A stretch of 64,000 bases of DNA from Trichlorobacter ammonificans. GTDB taxonomy: Bacteria > Desulfobacterota > Desulfuromonadia > Geobacterales > Pseudopelobacteraceae. Where the stretch lies: positions 980,001-1,044,000 of the forward strand of contig NZ_OW150024.1 of NCBI RefSeq assembly GCF_933509905.1, read 5' to 3'. The position numbers and the translations under genes were made by a program. Positions within the stretch are counted from its first letter, which is position 1, and each line of letters opens with the position of its first letter. The notes beneath the pieces are model-generated. The model saw only the letters and a list, made by a program, of their open reading frames with translations. It had not been told where the DNA came from and did no database searches. Below, piece by piece: positions 21,801 to 26,011 of this stretch.

Positions 21801-22331
21801 GAAAGTGGGGGCGGCGTTGTTGCTGTATCCTCCGGAGAGGCCGGACACTGATGCGGGAAAAACGGGTGACGCGGGTGGCAGCGTATCTACGGACCCGGAG
21901 GCACCACCGCCACCACCTGAGGAGGAGGACAGCCCCACGCCAAGGCCACCACCCAGGGCCAGCAGACCGACGGAGCCGACTTCCCACCACCAGCCGCCGA
22001 GCTTGTCGTCATCGCGCTCCTCTTCCTTTTTGATGTCGCCGGCCGGTTGTGCCGCCGTCGCGACGGCGGTTGCCTCCGCCATCAGCAGGGGAGCACTGTC
22101 CGCAACGGCGGCATCCCGGGAGGCGGTATCCGCGTCCGCTGCTACCGGCGGAGCCTGTGCGGGATCGTCGTCCTGTCGCTTCTTGTCGGTGCCGTCAGCT
22201 TTCTTGCGAGGAACGACGGAGGGTTCCGCCGCGGCAGCCGGCGCCGTCAGCAACGGCTCCGCCGCTGCCGCTGCAGTCGTTGAGCTCTTCCTGGTACGCG
22301 ACGTTTTCCGTGCTGTTTCTTTGGTGCCCAT
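3819..22331 (-). CDS. Giant type I-secreted Calx-beta/cadherin/VCBS repeat adhesin (6170 aa)
   Basis: Very large surface or biofilm adhesin. The start at 22331 is preferred over an upstream in-frame Met because it follows a strong GGAGG. Order of parts: residues 1-110 are basic/Ala-rich and low-complexity with no classical signal peptide. A hydrophobic segment with WWW lies at about 112-134, followed by a Ser/Gly linker. Next come a Bap-type Ig domain (about 160-240), an SdrD-B-like domain (motif FIDSNRNGVYDQGE), a helical region, two VCBS repeats (about 900-1090) and three cadherin-like repeats (about 1095-1390, PENAATATVVYTATASD and similar). I count 37 Calx-beta repeats (about 1390-5985, each ending near NDD). 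A single RTX calcium patch (GGNGNDILSGLGGGDTIS) and a T1SS-type C-terminus with GIEKIDLSGSG complete it. VEG/AEG starts and NDD ends mark Ca-binding loops. The exporter genes follow directly. No frameshift is seen across 18.5 kb. Confidence 0.93.
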   Translation of the reverse strand: MGTKETARKTSRTRKSSTTAAAAAEPLLTAPAAAAEPSVVPRKKADGTDKKRQDDDPAQAPPVAADADTASRDAAVADSAPLLMAEATAVATAAQPAGDIKKEEERDDDKLGGWWWEVGSVGLLALGGGLGVGLSSSSGGGGGASGSVDTLPPASPVFPASVSGLSGGYSNNAAPTFSGTAEAGATVRIYDGDVLLGETKVDQNGFWSLTPSNRLSEGSHSITYRITDAAGNSSNASPAINFIVDTIAPGQLGIQTSDGDVSDGLTLQITLPGNANASDTITVVVTTQSNVQHTLTRPLSSIDITNGSLSVTLPAGVFAEGPGYYTVYSTISDAANNRTATSTPILYFTGLVQDDYIAGATVFIDSNRNGVYDQGETVTTSDAQGHFKFSFTPEAGIPILAFGGVDTTSGSTNSGVVYKVYPGLIDTRTLGVDVVLSPLSTLIASVAESMNPGTAVDATALRNASAVVNSVLNLGMTTPENLLSFDPVAAALSGTATAQERGVLSANREINVILGAVSSLINGASATPTTVGSDYAVEALANLIVQSNRSSSTVSLSSAGDLQVVLLGAMNGSNQDGVTNDLRASSAADIASLAATIGTINSTIATSTLANPLSDAVTESMRVASDALLPTLYRIGNQAAAERGGDISFATAFDQVRDATQFVADAINDLGDLRGFETNPANGYFGGFIPLNIQMPALGTGNSTGMVTIAGMPDGVSLYKTTPTGQTLLTPGSDGTYSIALSDIGMLAVRALDPGPAAGDLIRGTLRITAATETQSFTGTIDLAITEPVITPTATIGTLTDDVGPVTGTIAPGTSTDDPRPHLSGTLGQGLTAGQQIMIYGGVDGTDLLGTATATGTTWNFQVPHDLTGTQQFVVRIVDGNGDIITASRPYTTSIITADQQGAANIVVELSETDAPLTTRGLLSGGSSFTPQTATVGTWGTFSVNAAGSWSFVANGAHNRLNAGDTVSDTFQVAGANNSVSRVTVTIHGTNDAATVSTATVQLTEEDSPEAISTSGTLTISDLDNPAEFVSQTAVAGAYGLFSINAQGHWTYVADSAHDEFEEGQLYVDTFVVTAVDGTRTSVTITMVGTSDNEPPVITSADRSVVPENAATATVVYTATASDPNEGDVVTYSLGGPDADLFDIDAVTGAVTLKNSANYESKDTYLIIVVATDADGASGSSTVTIHVTDVNDAPTIDSAASGSIAENAPANTVVYTVGASDEDAGDRLRYSLDGPDAALFTIDPDTGEVRLIAPADYEDRDSYAITVIATDTDGVSTGKDVTITVVNQDESTPVVTSGDTAAPLAENSGAGLVIYTAVADDSGDVSDGITWSLKPGSDPGLHIDPQTGKVTLLDNPDYETTPNYTFTVVATDGAGNAAEKTVTLAVLNDDAAVTVSAGEATVVEGAPGTTTLLTYTVTRTKTANASSVDWSISGVDAADLAPSQTLSGSVSFAEGQSSATFTVELAGDSTIEADETLLITLANPGDDLVLGAQNTAAVTIVNDDALVSISATTPTIQEGHNGETRVVTFTLTRTNTLSATSVQWEVAGGTVDAADFGGTLPSGTATFAVGQASTTITVTVTGDRTIEPDEALTVRLANPGANLGLGTDTATTTVVNDDLGFSIFAGTTDVVEGGAATQTAITFQVVRSESLNQPMTIDYRLIPRGNHVPDSLDFTASPDALGDNGGRPSGSISFGANETTKTVTIYVAGDATLEQDEAFSVVLANAPAGTVIINGEIQGIIRADETQYDVTAVTASTLEGNGTGGVQQFLVTRTGNVSQAGAIGYVIAGYGENPAEDDDFENGFPLTGIITFAAGETSKIISVPLAGDSLLEGYESYSFTLQAQDANSLIHTGTATVTIVPDDAAVSITATDAVVKEGSGSTTRSHTFTLTRSAHLDSEVTVDWHLVGSGANQVNADDFGGSLPSGSITFAAGETTKLLTITPRADTVYEPHEGYEIVLTTGQAGVVLEQDRAAGMILNDDSGLTLVATNLDRPEGNPGGTSQLTFTVQRSGDTTGVSTVHWELVPTDGNGVVAADFASGSIPSGVLTFTRGVSSLVVNLPLTVDNLIEPDKGFTIRLSNPSEGTQVLVGEVSGAIRNDDAAFTLQSIDPVVEGHSGSTTVTFTVTRTGDINGTDTVEYVVSPAGSGAAADGADFAGGLLPGGLITFNAGETSKTVTLSVAGDHSLESDETFTITLVNPGAGTTIASGTADVVILNDDDILSIAATSADLAEAANGDSREFTFTVTRTGFLDRETTVDWSVAGQGAHPANAADFGGTLPAGSLTFAANETSKTITVTVSGDYYQEADEGFRVQLTNPSAGTTLGTASADGVIRNDDTGLVVSATTTTLTEGESGTQTHVFTVTRSGVVTGTTTVNWAVSGSGDHPVDAADFFGGALPSGTITFGPGETSKTIEIQTSGDTAIESTEGFTVTLSGADGNADIMTATAAGSVVADDIGIAITAGNASVLEGAAGESRVLTFTVTRSGDLASPVVIDWIASGMTADDFAASTPFSGTLSFAAHETVKTINLPLLGDNVNESTETLTVTLSNPAGNPAHDRTYLTSATAATEVVNDDAALVITADTATQAEQNTDDGASTPFTFTVTRSGDTSAATTVEWVLQLPGGAGSAAANDFIGGQDALGSNDGLPSGTVTFAAGESTAQIIVLVATDNQVEQDESFTILLQGAGDNTELTGSSAGAVITNDDTGFSITALSADHAEGQGGTVTYTFRVTRAGDISDAATVDWAVGGSGASPADAADFGGLLPSGTLSFAANEASKEISFTVSGDTVVEQNEEFTVTISNARLTDNTPQLIQDANATGIIRNDDQSFSVSAANATVAEGSAGTTQIAYTVTRSGDLSGSATINYAVTGGAGVTAADIQGGVLPSGTLTFAANETSKTVTFDLIADTLAEGDETFTLTLTDPSAGIIGTATANTVVTNDDTNFVLSAPAAFHEGASGSTAVTFTVTRSGDTSGAGSVKWSVAPASGLTTADFTGNQDSLGTNSGLPSGTVTFTAGQTSTTITINVAGDLTLENDETLRVILADPNGGTIEGTDGDKSTTILTDDDSFSISTLTTSRAEGNSDSAITYTVTRTGSLVGARDLTWTITGTNGFTTAGDLADGQAASGTVSFADGQVSATIVVNVKGDSVVESDETMTVTLSGAPANSVIGTASASTVLTNDDASVSVATLLADKNEGNSSYVDYTFTVTRTGNTAQTSTVSWTVDTGVANAVNGSDFFSSQPAGVFKDGNGIPYGTVSFAGGETSKTVTLRVAGDSALEADEVLRLALSNASAGTQITTATADGFVRNDDAQFNITAGTANLLEGDGGHGTGKAMTYTVTRTGNLNQVSTVDWSVVHGTTTSSDFTNGVSANLTPGGTLTFANGVATQTITVYVYGDTGVGSVEGDETFSIQLANPNAGSSLGSTTSYNSTILDDDTRLTLSVDDYSKAESVAGSNTVFTYTVTRSGYTGGTTGFNWSTGNTDPSNGSSAYMTDYTQSRSEYQVADAADFQGGFTSGSGSFAAGETSKQFTVTALGDNTAENDEWFAVSVTGTSGYDEINVIYDDPSKSTGTLLGRSYYGGRNFYDNQAISSATNGVANNTNYLFSSIERDEAEFYLSDREVASTSVQSLSPGNGLQSRAEGDTPADGGAGATIVTIGGVEYGYVEHIFAVQRQVATAGTASVGWRIGTYNSPAVSADDFLTITRDGNGDITSITTAAALPSGTVTFEDGQQWAYIKFYTKVDDIGEYDEYFSIYLENPSAGSSINIYDTASYPQYNIGIIANDDTRFDASVNDVVEGGTLTYTVTRSGDSRGTDTVDWSLALPGSEATNESNNATGTWYKLDPSDIDSVTPSSGTASYNAGTRTWSGTLTFADGETTKTITVVTIDDAWTETWREELPIVLSNPVNVNAGEPNHDLETPSTGYTDTARIYDNESDPLISVSVSSATTWEGTGANDSATGNSVTFTITRSDQGDRDGSLNYPTTVAWRIDGTYINWASANGSAEILTFGGDASSVQEPYSNQTYGLVTFAAGETTKNVVVTFTGDRYVENDKTLTFTVLDPDDAEHGPLYTDAYGPADINNALASVTTTLKNDDIRLWVGGWDTYSGDTNGYYTNVQTSAYEGNPLTFMVNRYGRLDNDIVVNYTLVNGTTTNGDFTTMSGSFTLAGQAGTYGEYTYSISLADLLADDTTVEANETFTLRLSAPGDSAGSSVRFQSYYADYSGSYTSPSTTLDVRGTIYDDDTTYTLTPASTSLVETDQGANQTFSFDVTRGGTGYTGAATLKWRVEAVGGNPASTSDFTSTDTQGTNNGLPSGTVSFASGELTKTFSVLVKGDLIAENSETFRVVLYEDVLTSSSPTITNTQNVASATLTIVTDDTGISIADSTLAESDANQTMTFTITRSGDTTGTSSMTWTLYHGTTAAGDVSGATSGTVSFSAGETSKTISVTVVGDTTPEADETFTIQLSNLVGVDEAIDISATGTIRNDDSSFSIAPLVGSSPESGSQTFTITRTHDTVQNQTITWSVGGGSATAADFGGSLPSGSVTFAPGEMSKTITITPTNDATPETDETYTVTIALGAGTAGDTISQATASGTIENDDAALHIAADHATIQEGHSGTTALTFTVTRTGNADGTASVDWKLSSAGAVAADFATADALGSNGGLPSGTVTFADGEYEKTITIQVVGDEVVEGDEAVTITLANASGGSILTATAAATILNDDSTIAIAAVDAVKNEGNSGTTPFTFTITRTGYLGEAETVTYSITGSGAHAADDDDFAGITGTVTLAAGQASTTLTIDVAGDLAGEPDEGFTVTLSNPSSGMTITQATATGTIQADDIVFDVTAPATQVEGNPGDTTYFDFVVTRSGNLTGSQTLTWSVAGIGADPTSAGDFDSTGGTITFDANDTSKTIRVPVKGDYLGESDESFRLTLAGPDGVIFLHTTADAVITDDEASLRISATDAVKSEGADGMVNYTFTVTRTGNTALEATVDWAVAAGSADADDLAGGLLPSGTLTFASGVNSQTITVQVAGDTVVEGDETFTVNLGNPSTGAAVVVGSATGTIISDDVEWTIAAVSLPDGEGDGPTAYVFRVTRTGSLSATTLDWSVAGSGDHAAAAADFTGGFFPSGTLVFAQGQASQDFTVSVAGDSLREADEGFRVTLTAPVDSLTHSYGARTADAVIVNDDDVLAITALAADRAEGTGGTTAFTFTVTRSGSLSGSSTVGWRILHTDTGADDFAATSGTVTFADGQDTAILSVLVAGDRDLEGAEAFTVELCNPGAGSTIDGSAATAAGLIRDDDVDLALATANGSVVEGDGGTAGQATFTVTRSGDLSGETTVSWNVVAGTATAADFAGGLLPGGTLTFAAGETEKTITVNLAGDGAWEGNETFTVQLSNASAHADITVNNVAGQIIDDDDTLTLSAVAVDHAEGTGGSTLYTFRIDRAGTATGATSVEWAISGSGSRPASADDFAAVGGTVQFADGETSRTFTVEVVGDGIGEYDETFDVTLVNPADGSTVTGPAVTGTIRNDDAALVITADAVSVAEGADGVETVFTFTVTRSGDLTGAVSALWEVIASGSRPANAGDFGGVFPTGAVAFQPGESTQQISVSVLGDAVGEYDETFSIRLFDADGATILEQTAETTIANDDTGISVIALDADKAEGNSGVTNFTFKIERVGLAAGEASVNWAVHGTGSYPAGTDDFVGGIAPSGTVHFADGESERIITIQVAGDHTYGQDQTFQVQLTNPSGANLIQAAATGTIRNDDSQISVTALNPSQVEGNSGSLLYSFEVTRLGAVDTTATIDWQVAGSGGYRATAADFVGNQLPSGSLTFAPGETSKIVTVAVAGDTLTEVDEQFSLLLSNPGDGVSIAPNAGSAAATIVSDDEGVVLIALDTDRSEGAAGTTNAYTYQVLRSGNISDAVTITYTISGDVDADDFVSPLTGTFQMAAGQNSHLLTLTARGDATVEPDEQFQVSLSGSGVNIDSTPVTSYLRNDDAAGPGDDAIMGGNGNDILSGLGGGDTISAGGGNDLIVVNADNIARLTGSLPHLSVDGGAGIDTLKLSGSGIHLDLSVLTSSQITGIEKIDLSGSGANQLSLTAAELLHQEVDVFATGGSGLHQLLVDGDADDTVIIGNIGDWQHTPADTHVIGAVTYDVYTQSDMQVQLLINQAISSSNVHG
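4370..18160 (-). repeat. Array of 37 Calx-beta coding repeats inside the adhesin
   Basis: Tandem units of about 124 codons, counted one by one from the translation. Each begins with an alternating hydrophobic strand and an EG dipeptide, has a mid-strand TFTVTRSG-like motif, then LPSGTLTFAAGETSKTITV, a GD-x6-DE-F-x-V-L-NP stretch, and ends in NDD. Units are similar but not identical in DNA, so this is an old array diversified by point change and insertion. Units 18-22 (roughly 9600-12050) are the most divergent. Boundaries are approximate to about 30 bp. Confidence 0.85.
18160..19640 (-). repeat. Three cadherin-like and two VCBS coding repeats inside the adhesin
   Basis: Going downstream in the gene: two VCBS-type units (about 19640-19050) with the pattern GTWGTFSVNAAGSWSFVAN and DTFQVAG/DTFVVTA, then three cadherin-like units (about 19045-18165) with PENA, YSLGGPDADLFDID, TGAVTL and YTFTVVATD motifs. 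They form a stalk between the N-terminal anchor and the Calx-beta array. Boundaries are approximate. Confidence 0.8.
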
Positions 22332-22581
22332 TGATCCCTCCGTCGTAATCCGTGCGAAATGTAGAGTGTTCCTGGGGGGCGTGATCATGTGCCCCGGCAA
22401 TACGGGCAAGGGTGCGTTGCTCCGCCTTTTGTGTGTATCTGCTGGTAACTAGCTGATTTTGTTCGGTATAGTTGGTGCTGCTTCCGCCGCCCTCATTTTC
22501 GAGGGCTGTGGACTAGGGCATCGATATACGAGCAGTAATAGTCAGGAAGCAGATTTTTGCAAATTACGAATTTTTACAAAG

Positions 22582-22597
22582 TGTAACGAGATGTAAC
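22582..22597. promoter_or_regulatory. Direct repeat TGTAAC x2, possible regulator site upstream of adhesin
   Basis: Two identical TGTAAC hexamers start exactly 10 bp apart (one helical turn), about 250 bp upstream of the adhesin ATG. A third, weaker TTTACA lies just before. Helically phased direct repeats are a common layout for activator binding. The repeat is seen directly; function is a guess. Confidence 0.3.
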
Positions 22598-22651
22598 AGG
22601 GGGGCGATGGCTGGCAGGCTGGATAGAGCGGCGTGTCTTTTCTTTGAAAAG

Positions 22652-22711
22652 AAAAAGCCCTTGCTTGGTGAGGTCCCGCAAACGGACCTCACTTTCTGCA
22701 AAGGCTTTTTG
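22652..22711 (-). terminator. Long hairpin terminator downstream of tRNA-Arg
   Basis: On the minus strand this follows the tRNA by about 30 bp. An inner perfect stem GTGAGGTCC/GGACCTCAC has a 7-nt loop. An outer stem AAAAAGCCTTTGC / GCAAGGGCTTTTT has one mismatch and ends in a T-rich tract. This is a strong, probably bidirectional Rho-independent terminator that insulates the tRNA and apt side from the adhesin operon. Confidence 0.75.
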
Positions 22712-22740
22712 TGGCTAGCTAAATCAGCTAGTTATGTCTG

Positions 22741-22817
22741 TGGCGTCCCCGAGACGATTCGAACGTCCGACCCCTTCCTTAGGAGGGAAGTGCTCTATCC
22801 AGCTGAGCTACGGGGAC
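22741..22817 (-). tRNA. tRNA-Arg (anticodon CCU)
   Basis: 77 nt including an encoded CCA end. Acceptor stem GTCCCCG/CGGGGAC, anticodon stem CTTCC/GGAAG with loop CTCCTAA (anticodon CCT, reading AGG), and T arm with TTCGAAT all fold. It stands alone, read in the same direction as apt, and is followed by the long hairpin terminator. Confidence 0.95.
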
Positions 22818-22879
22818 ATAAAGCGTCATTTTTCGCGTCGTGCATGCTGTTTGGCGGTGCAGCGGAACGCAAGTGTATA

Positions 22880-23395
22880 TCAGAATTGCAGCAGGGAGTA
22901 AACCTTTCCTTCGGGCAGCTTCTTGCGGCCGTCCAGGAAGGTCAGTTCCGACATGAAGCAGCATTCGACGATGTTGCCCCCCATCTGCTCCACCATATCC
23001 ACCACCGCGGCCATGGTGCCGCCGGTGGCCAGCAGGTCGTCGGCCAGCAGGATCCGCTCGCCGGGTTTGATGGCATCCTTGTGGATCTCCAGGGTATCGG
23101 TGCCGTATTCCAGGTCGTAGGTCTTGCTGAAGGTTTCCGAAGGGAGTTTGCCCGGTTTGCGCACCAGCACCACACCGACACCCAGTTTGTAGGCCAGGGC
23201 AGAACCGATGATGAAGCCGCGCGCCTCGACCCCAACCACCTTGTCGATTTTCTGACCGATGTAGCGGTGGCCCAGCAGGTCGATCATTTTTTGAAACGAA
23301 CGGGCGTCCTGCAGCAGGGTGGTGATATCCTTAAAGATGATCCCCTTCTTGGGAAAGTCCGGTACATCCCGGATGATGTCCTTCAGGTCGTTCAT
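22880..23395 (-). CDS. apt: Adenine phosphoribosyltransferase
   Basis: 171-aa cytosolic purine-salvage enzyme that makes AMP and PPi from adenine and PRPP. Family marks are the N-terminal [35 protein letters not shown] and the PRPP-binding loop [14 protein letters not shown]. The start at 23395 gives the usual family length and has a GAAAGGGG upstream. A Met 13 codons earlier (23434) overlaps the rpoS end and would add a non-conserved tail. It lies 22 bp after rpoS, so it is likely co-transcribed with surE-pcm-rpoS at least in part. Confidence 0.96.
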   Translation of the reverse strand: MNDLKDIIRDVPDFPKKGIIFKDITTLLQDARSFQKMIDLLGHRYIGQKIDKVVGVEARGFIIGSALAYKLGVGVVLVRKPGKLPSETFSKTYDLEYGTDTLEIHKDAIKPGERILLADDLLATGGTMAAVVDMVEQMGGNIVECCFMSELTFLDGRKKLPEGKVYSLLQF

Positions 23396-23417
23396 GGATG
23401 GTGTGCCCCTTTCGGCG

Positions 23418-24392
23418 TCAATGATGGTCTGCATGTTTCCTCAGTTTGTCGAGGGCCTTGACCTCGATCTGGCGGATTCGCTCACGGGTGACCCCGAAGC
23501 TCTGGCCGATGGTGTCCAGGGTTTGGGGCTCCTGGTCGTCCAGGCCAAAGCGCAGTCCCATGATGGTCCGCTCGTTCTCATTCAGCTGGTTCAGTCGCTC
23601 CAGAATCATTTCGTAGTAGTCGAGGTTCTCCAGCAGGTCTGCCGGCGATACCGCCGAGGTGTCCTCGATGGTGTCCCCCAGAATGAAGTCGTTTCCATCG
23701 CCGATGGGGGTTTCCATGGAGCAGGTCCGCTTGATCAGCACCATCAGCCGCAGAATGTAGGTCGGCTTGACCTTGATGGCGTCGGCCACCTCCTGAACGG
23801 TCGGTTCGCGGTGCAACTCCTGGGACAGTCGTCGGGATGCCCGCAGCATTCTGCTGATGTCGTCGGAGACATGGACCGGCAGGCGGATGGTACGGGACTG
23901 GTTGACCAGGGCCCGCTCGATGGACTGGCGTATCCACCAGGTGGCGTACGTGGAAAAACGGCATTCCTTGGCCAGGGAGAAGCGGTCCACTGCCTTCATC
24001 AGTCCCAGGTTCCCCTCCTCGATCAGGTCGAGGAAGGGAAGCCCGCGGTTGTTGTAGCGCTTGGCGATCTTGACCACCAGACGCAGGTTCGATTCGATCA
24101 TCTTGTTGCGGGCCGCCCGGTCCCCCTGTTCCACCTTCAGGGCCAGCTCCCGCTCCGCTTCTGCAGTTAAAAGCGGGGTGCGCTGCACGTCGCGCAGGTA
24201 CAGCCGGATGGTGTCGTCGGCGGATACCTGCTCGCTCAGGGCCAAGTCCGCGCTTTCGAGAGGGGGTTCTTCCGCCTCCTCCTCGGCGAGTTCCAGGTCG
24301 GCTTCGAAGTCGAGGGCGGGTTCCTGCTCGTCGTCGGTACTACCCTTGGCAAGGAGCGGCTCTTCCTGCGGCATCACGTTGTTCGTGCTCAT
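23418..24392 (-). CDS. rpoS: RNA polymerase sigma factor RpoS (stationary/stress sigma)
   Basis: 324-aa sigma-70 family factor. After an acidic N-terminus come region 1.2 ([16 protein letters not shown]), region 2 ([37 protein letters not shown]), region 3 and region 4.2 with the [23 protein letters not shown]. Region 1.1 is short, which with the surE-pcm neighbours favours RpoS over RpoD. The ATG at 24392 is preferred because GAGGTGA stands 7 nt before it; an in-frame GTG four codons earlier lacks a site. In Geobacter, RpoS governs stationary-phase survival and oxygen tolerance. The start is 13 bp after the pcm stop. Confidence 0.93.
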   Translation of the reverse strand: MSTNNVMPQEEPLLAKGSTDDEQEPALDFEADLELAEEEAEEPPLESADLALSEQVSADDTIRLYLRDVQRTPLLTAEAERELALKVEQGDRAARNKMIESNLRLVVKIAKRYNNRGLPFLDLIEEGNLGLMKAVDRFSLAKECRFSTYATWWIRQSIERALVNQSRTIRLPVHVSDDISRMLRASRRLSQELHREPTVQEVADAIKVKPTYILRLMVLIKRTCSMETPIGDGNDFILGDTIEDTSAVSPADLLENLDYYEMILERLNQLNENERTIMGLRFGLDDQEPQTLDTIGQSFGVTRERIRQIEVKALDKLRKHADHH

Positions 24393-24405
24393 GTTCGGTT
24401 TCACC

Positions 24406-25059
24406 TCATTGGGGAGCGTGCCACCCCTGCTGGCCGATCAGGGGAACAAAGCGGCAGTCAATGCCGGCTTCACGGGTCAGGCTGCCGTCGGCCTCCTTGC
24501 GGATGCGCAACAGGGTCTGGGTGCTTTCGCTGCCCACCGGAATGACCAGGCGGCCACCGGGGGCAAGCTGCCGGGCCAGAGTTTCCGGCACCGCCGGAGC
24601 GCCGGCGGTGACCAGGATGGCGTCGAAGGGAGCTTCCTCCTCCCACCCCAGGGTGCCGTCCCCCACCTTGATGTTGACGTTGAGCAGGTGCAGGGAGTCC
24701 AGTACCTTGCGGGCCTGCATGGCCAGGGGCCTGATCCGCTCGATGGTCCAGACCCGCCGCACCAGGCTGGCCAGGATGGCGGTCTGGTAGCCGGAGCCGG
24801 TGCCGATCTCCAGGACGTGGTCCCGGGGCGTCAGCTCCAGCAGGTCGGTCATCAGCGCCACCATGAACGGTTGCGAGATGGTCTGCTTCTCACCGATGGG
24901 CAGGGGACCGTCGCTGTAAGCCTGGGCAGCCATCGCTTCCTGCACGAAGAGGTGGCGGGGTATCTTCATCAGCACTTCGATCAGGCGCGGCGAGGTGATG
25001 CCTCTGGCCATGATCTGTTCCTGCACCATCCGCTTGCGGGCGATTTCGAAATTAACCAC
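24406..25059 (-). CDS. pcm: Protein-L-isoaspartate O-methyltransferase
   Basis: 217-aa SAM-dependent repair enzyme that methylates isoaspartyl residues in aged proteins. Motif I is [16 protein letters not shown]; the PCMT signature [16 protein letters not shown] and the catalytic-site stretch [16 protein letters not shown] are present. It starts with GTG, preceded by GGAGG at good spacing. It lies 42 bp after surE and just before rpoS, matching the conserved surE-pcm-(nlpD)-rpoS order, here without nlpD. Confidence 0.96.
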   Translation of the reverse strand: MVNFEIARKRMVQEQIMARGITSPRLIEVLMKIPRHLFVQEAMAAQAYSDGPLPIGEKQTISQPFMVALMTDLLELTPRDHVLEIGTGSGYQTAILASLVRRVWTIERIRPLAMQARKVLDSLHLLNVNIKVGDGTLGWEEEAPFDAILVTAGAPAVPETLARQLAPGGRLVIPVGSESTQTLLRIRKEADGSLTREAGIDCRFVPLIGQQGWHAPQ

Positions 25060-25101
25060 GGCGCCTCCGGAACGTGCCGCATGTTCGCATGGAGAAGCCG
25101 C

Positions 25102-25848
25102 TCATGCCAGGTTCCATCCCTGCAGCGTTTCCATGGCACGGTAGTTGGTCAGGTCCAAATGCAGCGGGGTGACGGAAATATGGCCCGCCCCCACGGCGTT
25201 GAAGTCGGTCCCCTCTTCGTCGTGAAAGCTGGGCTCCTCGCTGCCGATCCAGTAGTACTTGCGGCCCCGGGGGTCTACCTTGTCCACGATGGCCCCCACG
25301 AAGGAGCGCTTGCCCTGGCGGGTGATGCGGGGCGGCTTGATCTGGGCCAGGGGCAGATTGGGGACGTTGATGTTCAGGAAGGTGCCCTCCGGCAGCCCGT
25401 TGCGGATGAAAGCGGTAATGACCGGCAGCACTGACCGGGCGGCATCGTCGAAATGGCTGCTGGGGGCGAAGGTGGCCAGGGAGACGGCCAGGGCCGGTAT
25501 CCCCATCAGGTTGGCTTCCATGGCTGCCGCCACGGTACCGGAGTAGGTGATGTCGTCCCCCATGTTGCCGCCGTGGTTAATGCCGGAGACCACCAGGTCG
25601 GGACGGAAGGGAAGCAGGCTGTGAATACCCATGTTGACGCAGTCGGTGGGGGTGCCGTCCACGGCGAACCAGTGCTCGCGCAGCTCAAAGACCCGCAAGG
25701 GGGCGTGCAGGGTGAGGGAGTGACCGGCGGCGCTGCGCTCGCGGTCGGGGGCCACCACCGTCACCTCGCCCAAGCTGGCCAGGGCGTCGGCCAGGGCCTT
25801 GATACCGGGCGCAGCAATACCGTCGTCGTTGGTGACCATGATCCGCAT
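25102..25848 (-). CDS. surE: 5'/3'-nucleotidase SurE
   Basis: 248-aa metal-dependent survival nucleotidase that dephosphorylates nucleoside monophosphates. The signature start MRIMVTNDDGIAAPGI contains the DD metal pair; SGINHGGNMGDDITYSGTVAAAMEA is the second conserved block. The start has AAAGGAG upstream. It is first in a surE-pcm-rpoS-apt run and divergent from the quinone oxidoreductase gene. Confidence 0.97.
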   Translation of the reverse strand: MRIMVTNDDGIAAPGIKALADALASLGEVTVVAPDRERSAAGHSLTLHAPLRVFELREHWFAVDGTPTDCVNMGIHSLLPFRPDLVVSGINHGGNMGDDITYSGTVAAAMEANLMGIPALAVSLATFAPSSHFDDAARSVLPVITAFIRNGLPEGTFLNINVPNLPLAQIKPPRITRQGKRSFVGAIVDKVDPRGRKYYWIGSEEPSFHDEEGTDFNAVGAGHISVTPLHLDLTNYRAMETLQGWNLA

Positions 25849-25875
25849 GGAGGCCTGCTCCTTTCAAAATGCTGC

Positions 25876-25904
25876 TTTATCTCAGAAAACGCTCATAAAA
25901 TCAA
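25876..25904 (-). promoter_or_regulatory. Candidate sigma-70 promoter for surE
   Basis: On the minus strand, TTGATT (25904-25899), a 17-bp spacer and GATAAA (25881-25876). Each box matches consensus at 4 of 6 positions. It would start transcription about 20 nt before the surE ATG. Confidence 0.35.
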
Positions 25905-25936
25905 GAAAACAGGCGCAGGAATCCCGCAATTATCTG

Positions 25937-25965
25937 TTTACAAAAGCGGAACCAGCAGGTAGATT
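25937..25965 (+). promoter_or_regulatory. Candidate sigma-70 promoter for the quinone oxidoreductase gene
   Basis: TTTACA, 17-bp spacer, TAGATT (5/6 and 4/6 matches). It lies in the AT-rich divergent gap and would give a leader of about 40 nt before the ATG at 26012. Confidence 0.45.
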
Positions 25966-26011
25966 TGCCGGGATATTTTCAAAACAGTATTTTGTTCAGG
26001 AGGTTGAGGAT

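Larger units (their letters stand above)
22332..22740. other. Gene-free 409-bp upstream region of the adhesin operon
   Basis: No convincing coding sequence is seen on either strand. On the adhesin side it holds the ribosome site (GGAGGGAT just before 22331). In the middle is a relatively AT-rich stretch with two direct copies of TGTAAC (22582-22587 and 22592-22597) 10 bp apart. At the tRNA end is a large hairpin terminator (22652-22711) and a small inverted repeat CTAGCT/AGCTAG (about 22714-22731). I found no good sigma-54 site and no confident sigma-70 pair. The adhesin promoter should lie here. Confidence 0.7.

Noticed and set aside
22332-22740. Sigma-54 promoter for the adhesin
   Set aside because: I looked for GG-N10-GC type elements on the minus strand and found none with good spacing.
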